Positions 1 to 8,090 of a stretch of 29,087 bases of DNA are shown in pieces (the first letter of the stretch is position 1; each line of letters starts with the position of its first letter). Position numbers and translations under genes: made by a program. The DNA lies in the IMG/VR virus record IMGVR_UViG_3300020205_000009, positions 1 to 29,087 of that record, one strand, 5' to 3'. Origin of the DNA: a virus. The notes under the pieces were generated by a model, which was not told the origin of the DNA, ran no database searches, and saw only the letters and a program-made list of their open reading frames with translations.

Positions 1-1073
1 ACAAAAGTTCTAAACTCTTCAAGATGATCTAGTTTATCTATAACCATTTGCTTGACTGCTTGTAGTTCTTTGTATAAGGCAAGCATTGTTTTAAATTTAT
101 AGACATTATTAAGTAAATAGTTTTCGCTCATGTAAACAAGATTGCGTTTCTTAGTTAAGTTATCTGCTGTCTTGATCTTGGCGAGTTCTTTACTCATTTT
201 TTCGTGATAGAAATTAATTAGTTCGCTGATTGTTTCATCAATGTTGCTGACACTTCTAGCATTTTTAATTTGACTATTAAAGAATTGCTTTAGATAAGAT
301 GAGATATGAAATTTTGAATCTCCAGTCGTACCAAAATTACTCACAAGATCATCCAAAAAATCTCCACATAGTTGACACATGCGTTCAATCTTCTGAATAT
401 ATTGATCAAACTTTCTCATTTCTGTTGCCGAAAATCCAACACGATCCATAGGTGTATCATTCTCAACTATTAATACTTCAGGAACTTTTGCGTAAGATTT
501 TACTGGTGCTCCTGCCATCGCTTGCATAGTTGGCAAATCATTACCAACATAATGAGTATGAAACACCACACCAATTTTTGCTCTTCCAGATTTTCTACCA
601 ATATCGTGATCAATAGGTATACCATAAGTAATGGTGTTTGGTCTAAATGTGTATAGTTGTTCTCCGTCTATTGTCTCTCTCTTAATGGTATCGTTTGTAA
701 ATAAAAGATCTCCCTGAATAACTCCATTAATACCAAGAAGACTAAAATATTTTAAAGAGTATTTGAGTTTTTTAGCAAGGTCGCCATCATACCATTCATC
801 AATCTGTTCGTCTACGAAGCAGAGTTTAGGTTGAGTCTTTGCGAATACAGATTTTGTGCCAACAAAAAACATTCCACTGGCAGGATCTGTGCCACAAATA
901 ACAGACGGAGCACCATCCCATTTTGTCTGCATAAACCCTGCGCTCTCTTGATGTCCCAACATCTTACGAAGTTCTTTTAAAAAGGACACCGCTGCGTTAC
1001 AACCCTCAATTCCGTAATTGAGCATCTCATCTTCTAAATGTTCTAAGTGTTTGAGTTGAGTTACATTTGCCAT
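1..1073 (-). CDS. Conserved phage protein with a KWDG nucleotidyltransferase-like motif (3' end outside window)
   Basis: Reading the minus strand from the ATG at 1073 gives 357 codons without a stop, running off the left edge, so the C-terminus is missing. The start overlaps the stop of the upstream nuclease-like gene as TAATG, which indicates translational coupling. The N-terminal domain holds K51-W-D-G54, followed by VGTKSVFAK at 71-79, QGDLLF at 120-125 and KIGVVFHTHY at 166-175. This order resembles motifs I, Ia, III and IV of covalent nucleotidyltransferases (ATP-dependent DNA/RNA ligases, capping enzymes), where the Lys of KxDG takes AMP. I see no clear motif V. Residues about 210-357 are charged and look helical. 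I recall similar proteins in cyanophages annotated only as domains of unknown function. Coding status is near certain; the ligase-like reading is inference. Confidence 0.85.
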   Translation of the reverse strand, partial: MANVTQLKHLEHLEDEMLNYGIEGCNAAVSFLKELRKMLGHQESAGFMQTKWDGAPSVICGTDPASGMFFVGTKSVFAKTQPKLCFVDEQIDEWYDGDLAKKLKYSLKYFSLLGINGVIQGDLLFTNDTIKRETIDGEQLYTFRPNTITYGIPIDHDIGRKSGRAKIGVVFHTHYVGNDLPTMQAMAGAPVKSYAKVPEVLIVENDTPMDRVGFSATEMRKFDQYIQKIERMCQLCGDFLDDLVSNFGTTGDSKFHISSYLKQFFNSQIKNARSVSNIDETISELINFYHEKMSKELAKIKTADNLTKKRNLVYMSENYLLNNVYKFKTMLALYKELQAVKQMVIDKLDHLEEFRTF

Positions 1074-2512
1074 TAGGACACCTTAATGAAAGGGGCAGAG
1101 TCATCAGAAGCTGATGTCGCATACAAATAAAGTTTTGTTGTGAATTCATTTCTTTTCTGTGGAGTTCCACTCATTAAAACATCACACAACTTCAACCCAA
1201 TATATTTTGAAAACTTCCACTGAGTTGACATACTCTTAATTAAATTTACATCAACTACTTCTCCTTGTTTCAAAACATTACTAGATCTTTTGGTGGCAAG
1301 TTGAAATAATTTTTGATCTAATCCACCATTTTTTGAAGCTGTGGCAATACTCTTCACATCGGAATACTCATCAAATATTCCATTTCCCGTTCCATAAATT
1401 GATTCCAATAGATAGTTAACAACGCCTCCACCAACTTTACCATGCTTCGCAGTTACTCCAACAATTTCTCCTTGCCAAGTGCTACCATCCCCAGCGGTGT
1501 CTCTAAATTGGGTTTTATATCCTTCGCCTGTTAGGTAAATATCAATTGATCCATATAAACTTTTGGATTGAATACTTTGAAATTTCTTTTGTTCTTCCAA
1601 TCTTGAAGAATGTCTAGTAAAATTATATGCTTTTATAGATGCTTCCCCAGAAACTTTTTTCAAAGAAACGCCAATCAATCTTTTTTCTTTAAGTAGATCC
1701 AATAACACTTTATTGTATCCACCTTGAAATGTCATTTCATTTGTTAAAATTTTCATATCAGTAATAGAACCATCATACATCCATATATCAGCTGGAGACC
1801 ATTTATTAATATCACTAAATGGTCTACCATTTGCTTTATTTACTTTTCTGAAATGATTTGAAACTGGGTCTACAATGCCAGTTCCACGATAAAATTTAAA
1901 ATTATCATTTGTGTAAGATTGATATGAAAGTAATTTATTTGCTGTCTTAATGCTAGATTTCATCCAATCAGAATTATCTACTAGGTATTGATGTATCGCT
2001 TCCATTGATTTATTTGTAGATACCTTTGCCTTTACTTTTTCAAAATCAGCAAGTGTTATTTGATATTCTTCATCTATTGCTTTATTTAAAGAATATCTAT
2101 AAGCAAGAACCCAACATGCTGCTCCCTCAAATAAAGCAGTATTATCAGCACCTCCTCCCGATCCTTTATTACTTCCAAATGCTATAGTCTTCTTAATATT
2201 TGTTAGAAGAATGTCAGTTGATACATTTTTCTTTCCTTGTTTTTTAATTTGTTTTAATATTTTTTTACCAGTATATTTTGCGGCAAAATTATTTTTATTT
2301 GTCTTGTCTGGAGAAGCAAATAACATTTTTCCATCAATTACATTCTTCATATCTTCCAGAACATCAGCAGATGTTTGTATGAGGGCACTACCACCACTCA
2401 CAACTTCCAACATATCTCTGTTGACAATAGCATCATAAAGAACACGCAAGCGAATACCGCCCCCTGAATCGGTGGCTGGTTTGCCATAATCGCCCATCGT
2501 CATTCCTGCCAT
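1073..2512 (-). CDS. Putative PD-(D/E)XK-type nuclease, conserved phage protein
   Basis: A 479-residue protein I do not recognise by name. It carries an arrangement like type II restriction-endonuclease folds: an acidic residue in a hydrophobic helix (LFEGAACWVLAY, E130), then KWSPADIWMYD with D242, then LIGVSLKK with S283-L-K285. This fits the E...PD...(E/S)xK pattern in which D and K bind metal and activate water. The N-terminus is Gly-rich (residues 17-19) and has several Met codons (1, 4, 6). The ATG at 2497 has an AGGA about six bases upstream, so the protein may be five residues shorter. A late-promoter-like AATAAATA lies just upstream and a tRNA-Ser precedes it. The stop overlaps the next start (TAATG). 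An alternative is a virion-associated protein with no nuclease role. Confidence 0.8.
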   Translation of the reverse strand: MAGMTMGDYGKPATDSGGGIRLRVLYDAIVNRDMLEVVSGGSALIQTSADVLEDMKNVIDGKMLFASPDKTNKNNFAAKYTGKKILKQIKKQGKKNVSTDILLTNIKKTIAFGSNKGSGGGADNTALFEGAACWVLAYRYSLNKAIDEEYQITLADFEKVKAKVSTNKSMEAIHQYLVDNSDWMKSSIKTANKLLSYQSYTNDNFKFYRGTGIVDPVSNHFRKVNKANGRPFSDINKWSPADIWMYDGSITDMKILTNEMTFQGGYNKVLLDLLKEKRLIGVSLKKVSGEASIKAYNFTRHSSRLEEQKKFQSIQSKSLYGSIDIYLTGEGYKTQFRDTAGDGSTWQGEIVGVTAKHGKVGGGVVNYLLESIYGTGNGIFDEYSDVKSIATASKNGGLDQKLFQLATKRSSNVLKQGEVVDVNLIKSMSTQWKFSKYIGLKLCDVLMSGTPQKRNEFTTKLYLYATSASDDSAPFIKVS

Positions 2513-2533
2513 GGTTTATACCCCCCATAGGAG

Positions 2534-2541
2534 TATTTATT
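2534..2541 (-). promoter_or_regulatory. Candidate T4-type late promoter (AATAAATA)
   Basis: The minus strand reads AATAAATA, close to the T4 late consensus TATAAATA and to the NATAAATA form proposed for cyanophages. It lies between the tRNA-Ser 3' end (2545) and the ATG at 2512, giving an expected transcription start near 2527 and a leader of about 15 bases that contains a GGGGGG run. The position in a true intergenic gap supports it, but an eight-base AT-rich word can occur by chance. Confidence 0.5.
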
Positions 2542-2544
2542 AAA

Positions 2545-2627
2545 CGGAGAGAACAGGAATCGAACCTGCGAAGCTTTTACACCCAGCCGCTTTCAAGGCG
2601 GTGTCCTCGACCAACCGGACTCTCTCC
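2545..2627 (-). tRNA. tRNA-Ser (anticodon UGA)
   Basis: An 83-base class II tRNA. The 5' acceptor strand GGAGAGA (2627-2621) pairs perfectly with TCTCTCC (2552-2546), followed by discriminator G at 2545. The anticodon loop CTTGAAA (2597-2591) gives anticodon TGA at 2595-2593 in a CCGC/GCGG stem. A long variable arm of about 16 bases and a T arm GCAGG-TTCGATT-CCTGT follow. The 3' CCA is not encoded and must be added by the host enzyme. It would read UCA (and probably other UCN) codons. Phage tRNAs of this kind usually supplement host decoding. Confidence 0.93.
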
Positions 2628-2633
2628 AATAAA

Positions 2634-2810
2634 TCACCAGTGTCTGATGACACCAGCAATGATGTAACAATTAGTTATAAAGTATGTAGTGAGGATAAAT
2701 GTCCTCAACCAAGCAACGGCATCAGATTCACGATCACAATCACTTGCCTTCTGACCTAATGCCTTTGCCCACACACGCCATAAGCGTCTACGATATTTCC
2801 TAAAGATCAT
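2634..2810 (-). CDS. Small conserved membrane protein
   Basis: A 58-residue protein starting at the ATG at 2810, eleven bases inside the end of the MazG-like gene; an upstream in-frame start exists but would lengthen the overlap. The N-terminus is strongly basic (RKYRRRLWRVW), followed by an acidic patch (SDCDRESD) and a hydrophobic segment at about 33-54 (AWLRTFILTTYF onwards), ending RHW. This predicts one transmembrane helix with a basic cytoplasmic N-terminus. Its place at the end of the gp43-UvsX-gp41-MazG series suggests co-expression with the replication genes. No function can be assigned. Confidence 0.65.
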   Translation of the reverse strand: MIFRKYRRRLWRVWAKALGQKASDCDRESDAVAWLRTFILTTYFITNCYIIAGVIRHW

Positions 2811-3204
2811 CTTCAGCACGATGCTCTGAGTAGTAGATATCAAACTGACCACCTGGATAACGCTTCTCCAGTTTCTTTACATTACGAGCAAGAACTTCAT
2901 CAAACGTAACACCAAGAGCCAGAGTTGCCTGTGCCACATACCACATAACATCTCCAAGTTCAATAATCATATGCTCCCGATTATCTTCATTGAATGGTTT
3001 GCCTTGAAAGATCATCTTCTTAATGATCTCAAGGAACTCACCACCCTCAGCATTAATGCCGACACCAGCAGTAAGCAATCGTTCAATATTGGCACCCTTA
3101 GAATCCAACTCAACGAGGCGATCAGAAAGGGCAAGAAAATCTGTTGAAGCATCACTAGTAACGGCATCAACAAATTTTTGGTAGCGTTTAAAATCAATAG
3201 TCAT
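2800..3204 (-). CDS. mazG: MazG-like nucleotide pyrophosphohydrolase
   Basis: A 134-residue protein of the all-alpha NTP pyrophosphohydrolase group, which hydrolyses (d)NTPs to monophosphates plus pyrophosphate. Visible metal-binding helices are AEGGEFLEIIKK (ExxE pattern, about residues 52-63) and IIELGDVMWYVAQ (ExxD pattern, about 80-92), the paired signature of MazG/MazG-like enzymes. The single-domain length suits phage MazG. Its ATG overlaps the gp41 stop as ATGA (3201-3204), so it is translationally coupled to the helicase. Cyanophage MazG has been proposed to alter nucleotide or ppGpp pools during infection; the substrate cannot be read from sequence. Confidence 0.88.
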   Translation of the reverse strand: MTIDFKRYQKFVDAVTSDASTDFLALSDRLVELDSKGANIERLLTAGVGINAEGGEFLEIIKKMIFQGKPFNEDNREHMIIELGDVMWYVAQATLALGVTFDEVLARNVKKLEKRYPGGQFDIYYSEHRAEDDL

Positions 3205-4583
3205 AGGAATTTTTCAAATTTACTTATACGATTTTTGTTATCAAAGATTCCAACATTGGCATCCTCTTCAAGGAAATCAAGATCGGTTGACAGGTCACTG
3301 CCGTCTCCAACATTATAGAGCTTCATCTTTGCCCTGTCAATACCCACCTTGAACTTTCTTCTGTCAGTGGGATCGTTGTATCTGTTCTTCAACTGCTTCA
3401 CCATAATGGTTCCTTCTTGCTCAAGTTCCTCCGTGGAGATAAGCGCAAACATAAAGTCAGCAGTAGCAGGTAGACCAAACGATTCGGAAGTATCAGTCAG
3501 TTCTAGATCAGTGTTACCAAATCCAGATCGTGTTGTCTGTGTGGCAGACATAATAGGCACCTCATACTTCACAGCAAGACCACGAAGTTCCTCAGCAATA
3601 GACTTCACGAATGTGTAAGAGTTCACGATTGAACCTTTGAGTCTTGCTGAGTTACAGATGTTCAGATAATCAATGAAGATGATGTCTGGTTTGAATTCTT
3701 TCTTGAGAGAAAGTTCATTCAGAAGTGATTGGAAGTGACCAGCATGTGCTGAAGCAGTTGGATATTCTTTAATGATTAACCTACCGCGAGTCTTCTTTGC
3801 TAGTTCTTCTACAGCACCCTTGAATCTAAACTCAGGAATGTTAGGAAGATCTTTGATGTTAGTGTCTAGAAGGTGTGCGTCAATGCGCTCAGCAATCTTT
3901 TCCTCTGCCATCTCTAGAGTGATGTATAGGACATTGTATCCATCCATCAGGCAGGATCCAGCAAGGTGACACATGAACAGAGACTTACCTACACCAGTGC
4001 CAGCAAGACAGATGTTCAGGGTCTTCTTGGGCAGACCACCCTTAGTGATGTAGTTGAAGTTATCAAGATCAAAAGCAATCTTTTGTTCTTCTTGATGCAT
4101 GAACCGCCAACGCTGTTCAATACATTCTAAGTAATCGTGTCCGATGTGTTCATCGAACGATACTGCCAGGGCCTCTTGTAAGATACTTGGGATCGCATCC
4201 TTTGATAGTTTCTTATCACTTCCTTCCGCGATCTTGACTGAGGATAGAAGCGCATTGTAGATGGCACGTTCCTGACACCAACGCTCTGTCGCATCAACGA
4301 GCCAGGGATAATCAATCTCATCAGACGAAAACGCCCCGACCATCTCAACAGAGCGTTTAAGATCCTCTTCAAAGATATCTTTGCGAGAGTTAAGTTGAAG
4401 AATGATAACTTCTTTCGTGGGGATCTTTTCATATTTAACAGAAAAATCATAGATCTCTTCATAAATTAATTTGTCAACTTGTTCACCAAAGTAATCTGGT
4501 TTGATATGTGGAATAACCTTGCGGTAATACACAGGATCATTCAATAGACTGCGAAGAATAGTATTCTCAAGTCTTTCACTCAT
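3201..4583 (-). CDS. 41: gp41 replicative DNA helicase (DnaB family)
   Basis: A 460-residue hexameric 5'-3' helicase of the T4 gp41/DnaB type, close to the T4 length of 475. The N-terminal domain (about 1-150) is helical. The RecA-like motor domain has Walker A GTGVGKS near 195-201, a conserved Glu in YITLEMAEE, Walker B DIIFIDYLN and an arginine-rich C-terminal stretch (KQLKNRYNDPTDRR). I chose the ATG at 4583, which has GGAG about ten bases upstream; a TTG two codons earlier (4589) is possible. The start lies inside the UvsX stop region. It unwinds the fork ahead of gp43, with loading and primase functions expected elsewhere in the genome. Confidence 0.93.
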   Translation of the reverse strand: MSERLENTILRSLLNDPVYYRKVIPHIKPDYFGEQVDKLIYEEIYDFSVKYEKIPTKEVIILQLNSRKDIFEEDLKRSVEMVGAFSSDEIDYPWLVDATERWCQERAIYNALLSSVKIAEGSDKKLSKDAIPSILQEALAVSFDEHIGHDYLECIEQRWRFMHQEEQKIAFDLDNFNYITKGGLPKKTLNICLAGTGVGKSLFMCHLAGSCLMDGYNVLYITLEMAEEKIAERIDAHLLDTNIKDLPNIPEFRFKGAVEELAKKTRGRLIIKEYPTASAHAGHFQSLLNELSLKKEFKPDIIFIDYLNICNSARLKGSIVNSYTFVKSIAEELRGLAVKYEVPIMSATQTTRSGFGNTDLELTDTSESFGLPATADFMFALISTEELEQEGTIMVKQLKNRYNDPTDRRKFKVGIDRAKMKLYNVGDGSDLSTDLDFLEEDANVGIFDNKNRISKFEKFL

Positions 4584-5586
4584 CTTCAATCACTCCGTAT
4601 TTGAATTTCTTTGCCAGTTCAGAATCGATCTGTTCTAAAATTTCTGGTGTGAAGAATTTTTCAGGGTCTTTCATAATCTCTTTACCCCAATGCTTCTTAC
4701 CATCAATCTCATAACGACCGGCACTACTGGGCCAGGGAGTCCAGTCTAGCAGACCATGATACCTTTGTAAACCCCTAGCGTCAAAGAAGAGTTGAACCTC
4801 TGCCTTAGATCCTTCCTTGGTCAGACGGGACTTTTTCGCCTCGCATTTAATAATGTTTCCGACATGTTCTGTTCCATCCTTTTCTTTCTTCTTTGATAGA
4901 AAGACAATAGAAGAAGCGGCGTACTTAAGACCGCTACCGCCGCCCATCTCTTTAGTAGGTACATAAGATCCAATTACATCGTAGGTATGGTTTGTCATTA
5001 ACATGGGGATTCCTGCCTTACCGAGTTTCATAGTAAGCACTCGGAAAGTAGATTTCACAATCTGAGACTTGGTAAAATCTCTAGCTTCGCTGCCTTTCAC
5101 AGCATCATCAACTTCTTTTTGTGTAGGTAGATTACCTAGACTATCCAAGATAAACATCATTGGTTTTTTATTATCTTGACTCAAATAGTTGTCAGCAATC
5201 TTGACAGATATTTCACGGAAGTGTTGAATGGTATCCACTGGATAAAGTAGGACACGAGAGGTATCGATACCTCTTGACTCAAACATATCTGATGAGATAG
5301 CAGATTCACTTTCAAAGTAAACCACCATAGCATCAGGATCACCATCAAGAAAATGCTTAACGATGCTTAGACAAAAGTAAGTTTTGCCAACTCCACTTTC
5401 TCCTGCTAGAGCAGTGATTTTATTGGCAGGGATACCGCCATAGATTGAACCGCTAAGAATAGCATTGAGCATATAAGATCCGGTGTCAATATAACCGCTG
5501 ATATCTCCAGCAGCAACTCCATCAGATACAAATCCGACGTATTCGTTTTTACTTTCTTTGATTATATCGTCTAGAAATGTTTTCAT
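4576..5586 (-). CDS. uvsX: UvsX RecA-like recombinase
   Basis: A 336-residue strand-exchange protein, shorter than T4 UvsX (391). Walker A GESGVGKT is at 62-69, Walker B MMFILD at 143-148, and MLMTNHTYD plus a Gly-rich KEMGGGSGLKYAASS loop (DNA-binding L2 region) follow. It forms filaments on ssDNA, assisted by UvsY, for recombination-dependent replication and repair. It lies two bases after the gp43 stop and its end overlaps the gp41 start, placing polymerase, recombinase and helicase in one transcript. The acidic C-terminal tail (VIEDE) is typical of RecA-family proteins. Confidence 0.95.
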   Translation of the reverse strand: MKTFLDDIIKESKNEYVGFVSDGVAAGDISGYIDTGSYMLNAILSGSIYGGIPANKITALAGESGVGKTYFCLSIVKHFLDGDPDAMVVYFESESAISSDMFESRGIDTSRVLLYPVDTIQHFREISVKIADNYLSQDNKKPMMFILDSLGNLPTQKEVDDAVKGSEARDFTKSQIVKSTFRVLTMKLGKAGIPMLMTNHTYDVIGSYVPTKEMGGGSGLKYAASSIVFLSKKKEKDGTEHVGNIIKCEAKKSRLTKEGSKAEVQLFFDARGLQRYHGLLDWTPWPSSAGRYEIDGKKHWGKEIMKDPEKFFTPEILEQIDSELAKKFKYGVIEDE

Positions 5587-5588
5587 AT

Positions 5589-8090
5589 TTAAAAGAAGCT
5601 AAGGACTGATATGGTTTTTTCGGACTTCCATCCGATAGAGTCTAACACATTTTTAATTGGTTTGAAGAATTTCTTTTCGAATTGTAAGGAATAGTCAACA
5701 TAACCATCAAGATTAAACTCCTTTGGAATCTCACCAAAGAATGCGATTACCTTTTCGCCAATTGGATTTGGATTCTTTAGGTATAGATATTTAATTTTTT
5801 CTCCCTCCTGAATAGTTTGATACTTATATTCAATTTTATTTTTCTTGATCAAGTGATTGTAAATCAATGCACCCTTCACAGCAATTGGTGTTCCTGACGA
5901 CTCTCCCTGTTTATAAATGGTGTAGGGACTACGATACTTTGCGAGATTGTTTACGCCACTGGGGGTAGCAATAGAAGCATAATTTTGTTTCTTGCTATCC
6001 TTACGAACTGTATCAATGTATTCAATCAAATCTTCATTTGTTTTGTTAATGATAATCGTGTAGGCAGCAAACAATTTATCTCGGAAGTATTGCGGGGTAG
6101 ATGATCGTGCTGTCTCAAGGCCACATATCTTGAGTTTAGGTTGCTTGTATCTAACACCTTCACTATCCCATACGTTAAGGGCATAGCGTTTCTTGGCGGT
6201 CCAGAATCCACGACTAGCGATATTCTCTCGCTTCATCTTCATCTTCTGTTCGTATGCGTTCACATAGTCCGCCAACGTTTGGTAAGAACTTTCAATAAAA
6301 GGTTCAAGTTCCACCGCACACACCTTGTCAAGGAAATTAACAATTTGCTCATCAGTTTTCTCTCTTCCTTTGAGTACAGTTTCAACAAAAGGACCCAGAT
6401 TAAGATACATGCTATCGGTATCCATAGCAATAACATAGTCAACATTATCAGTCTTCAGAATTTTATTTAAGTTGTCGTTCATACATCCAGCAATCCATCG
6501 GATAGATAGCTGACCGGATAGGGTAATTGCTTCAGCAATCTCCAGCATATAATAACGGAAGTGCTGGTTACCAATCGCACCATAGGCAGAGTTGAGGGAG
6601 ATCTTCTTTGCCATCTGAATGTTATTGTAACGAGAAATATCTTTCATCAACTGAATCGTTGGTGTCTTCTCGTATTGCTGCTTTGCCGCAAGCATCTTAT
6701 CCTTGTAGATCACACGCTCATCATACATCTTCTTCATCATCTTAGGAAGAAATCCCTGCTTGGTAGTATCGTAATACGTGCCATTAGCACAGAGAGTTTC
6801 ATTCTTAAGATGAGAAAGATCAAGATCTCTATTCAGAAGACGATCTACATTCACGGAGGAATGACGATGATCCAGCAGAGTCTCTGGGGAGAGATTATAC
6901 TGCATGATCAAGTGAGGATACAGAGAGTTAAGGTCAAAAGAAACCACCCAGTCATAGATGCCTGGGATAGGTTCTTTAACATATGCGCCAGCATACTTTC
7001 TATTTTTCTCAGATTGAGACTTTGGCGGAATAACAATATTGTTCTTCATCAGTTCAATGTAGATGTAGTTATCCCACATACGAACTTGAGAGAACACATC
7101 CTCAAAGTTTACTTTAGCATCGTATGCCATAGTAAACGCCAGATCAAGAAGCTTCATCTTATCATCAAGTTGATCCACAAGGCGAACGTCACGAATGTTG
7201 TATTCGATAAACTTCTGCCAATTGTTTGTATAGAACTCTTTGAATGTATCATATTCAGAGTGATCCAGTTTCTGGGCACCGAGTTCTATAAAACATATGT
7301 GGTTCAGGGCATAGGATTCTTGGTTGGTATAGGTAAACTTTTTGTAAAGTTGAATGTAGTCTAAGATAGACATACCTAGAATATCACAAGCAGTTTGCTC
7401 TTTGTTATTGATTTCAATCTTACGAGTTGATACCAACCGCCATGGTGAAAGCATCCGAAGATACTTATCACCAAGAATCCGAACAATACGATTGGCGATA
7501 TACGGCATATCGAAGAACTCTACGTTCCAACCTGTGATCACATCAGGATAGTTTTCTACCCACCAGTGAACAAAGTTAGTAAGCATTGCTTGTTCATCTT
7601 TGAAGTGTAGATAGTCCACATCTTCAAAGTTGTTATCGAATGCTTGTGCTCCCCAGCAAGTAATCCTACCGCTGTAGGAATCTTTCAAACTGATCGCAAG
7701 AATTGCTTGGTCAGCAGTTTCAATATCAGGGAATCCATTCTCAGCTGCCGTCTCGATGTCAATATTAAATACACGAATCATAGAGGCGTCGTATTTAATT
7801 TCTTCTTCAGGGTGTTCCTCAGCAATGTATTGATAGAGGTATCGTGTGTTTCCATAAACAGGAACATCTGTTTTAGAACATCTCTTTACGAAATCTTTTG
7901 CCTCTTCAATTGATGCTTGAGGAACAGGAGCAACTAGTTCTCCCTGAAGTGTTCTCCACTCGGAATAGTTACGAGTTTTGATGTAAAGGGTTGGGGCGAA
8001 GGGGACACGTTCAGTAATCCTCTTCCCCCCCTGATACCCCACCGCCAGCAGGCGATTCCCCGCTTGTTCTATCTTCGTGTAAAACTTCAT
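5589..8090 (-). CDS. 43: gp43 family B DNA polymerase with 3'-5' exonuclease
   Basis: An 833-residue replicative polymerase (T4: 898). Exonuclease motifs are complete: D111-I-E113 (Exo I), NVEFFD with D194 (Exo II) and YNIRD with D301 (Exo III), so proofreading should be active. Polymerase motif A is DLNSLYP (386-392), motif B runs KKISLNSAYGA (495-505) and motif C is DTDS (557-560). The final residues SVLSFF resemble the clamp-binding tail of T4 gp43, matching the gp45 clamp in this window. The first 80 bases overlap the upstream LSm-like gene. The start at 8090 is supported by family-like N-terminal sequence (KFYTKIEQAGNRLL), although no strong Shine-Dalgarno sequence is visible. Confidence 0.97.
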   Translation of the reverse strand: MKFYTKIEQAGNRLLAVGYQGGKRITERVPFAPTLYIKTRNYSEWRTLQGELVAPVPQASIEEAKDFVKRCSKTDVPVYGNTRYLYQYIAEEHPEEEIKYDASMIRVFNIDIETAAENGFPDIETADQAILAISLKDSYSGRITCWGAQAFDNNFEDVDYLHFKDEQAMLTNFVHWWVENYPDVITGWNVEFFDMPYIANRIVRILGDKYLRMLSPWRLVSTRKIEINNKEQTACDILGMSILDYIQLYKKFTYTNQESYALNHICFIELGAQKLDHSEYDTFKEFYTNNWQKFIEYNIRDVRLVDQLDDKMKLLDLAFTMAYDAKVNFEDVFSQVRMWDNYIYIELMKNNIVIPPKSQSEKNRKYAGAYVKEPIPGIYDWVVSFDLNSLYPHLIMQYNLSPETLLDHRHSSVNVDRLLNRDLDLSHLKNETLCANGTYYDTTKQGFLPKMMKKMYDERVIYKDKMLAAKQQYEKTPTIQLMKDISRYNNIQMAKKISLNSAYGAIGNQHFRYYMLEIAEAITLSGQLSIRWIAGCMNDNLNKILKTDNVDYVIAMDTDSMYLNLGPFVETVLKGREKTDEQIVNFLDKVCAVELEPFIESSYQTLADYVNAYEQKMKMKRENIASRGFWTAKKRYALNVWDSEGVRYKQPKLKICGLETARSSTPQYFRDKLFAAYTIIINKTNEDLIEYIDTVRKDSKKQNYASIATPSGVNNLAKYRSPYTIYKQGESSGTPIAVKGALIYNHLIKKNKIEYKYQTIQEGEKIKYLYLKNPNPIGEKVIAFFGEIPKEFNLDGYVDYSLQFEKKFFKPIKNVLDSIGWKSEKTISVLSFF

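Noticed and set aside
6561-7364. Long plus-strand open frame (267 codons) opposite gp43
   Set aside because: It lies entirely antisense to the conserved polymerase core, has the composition of a shadow frame, and has no promoter or ribosome-binding site.
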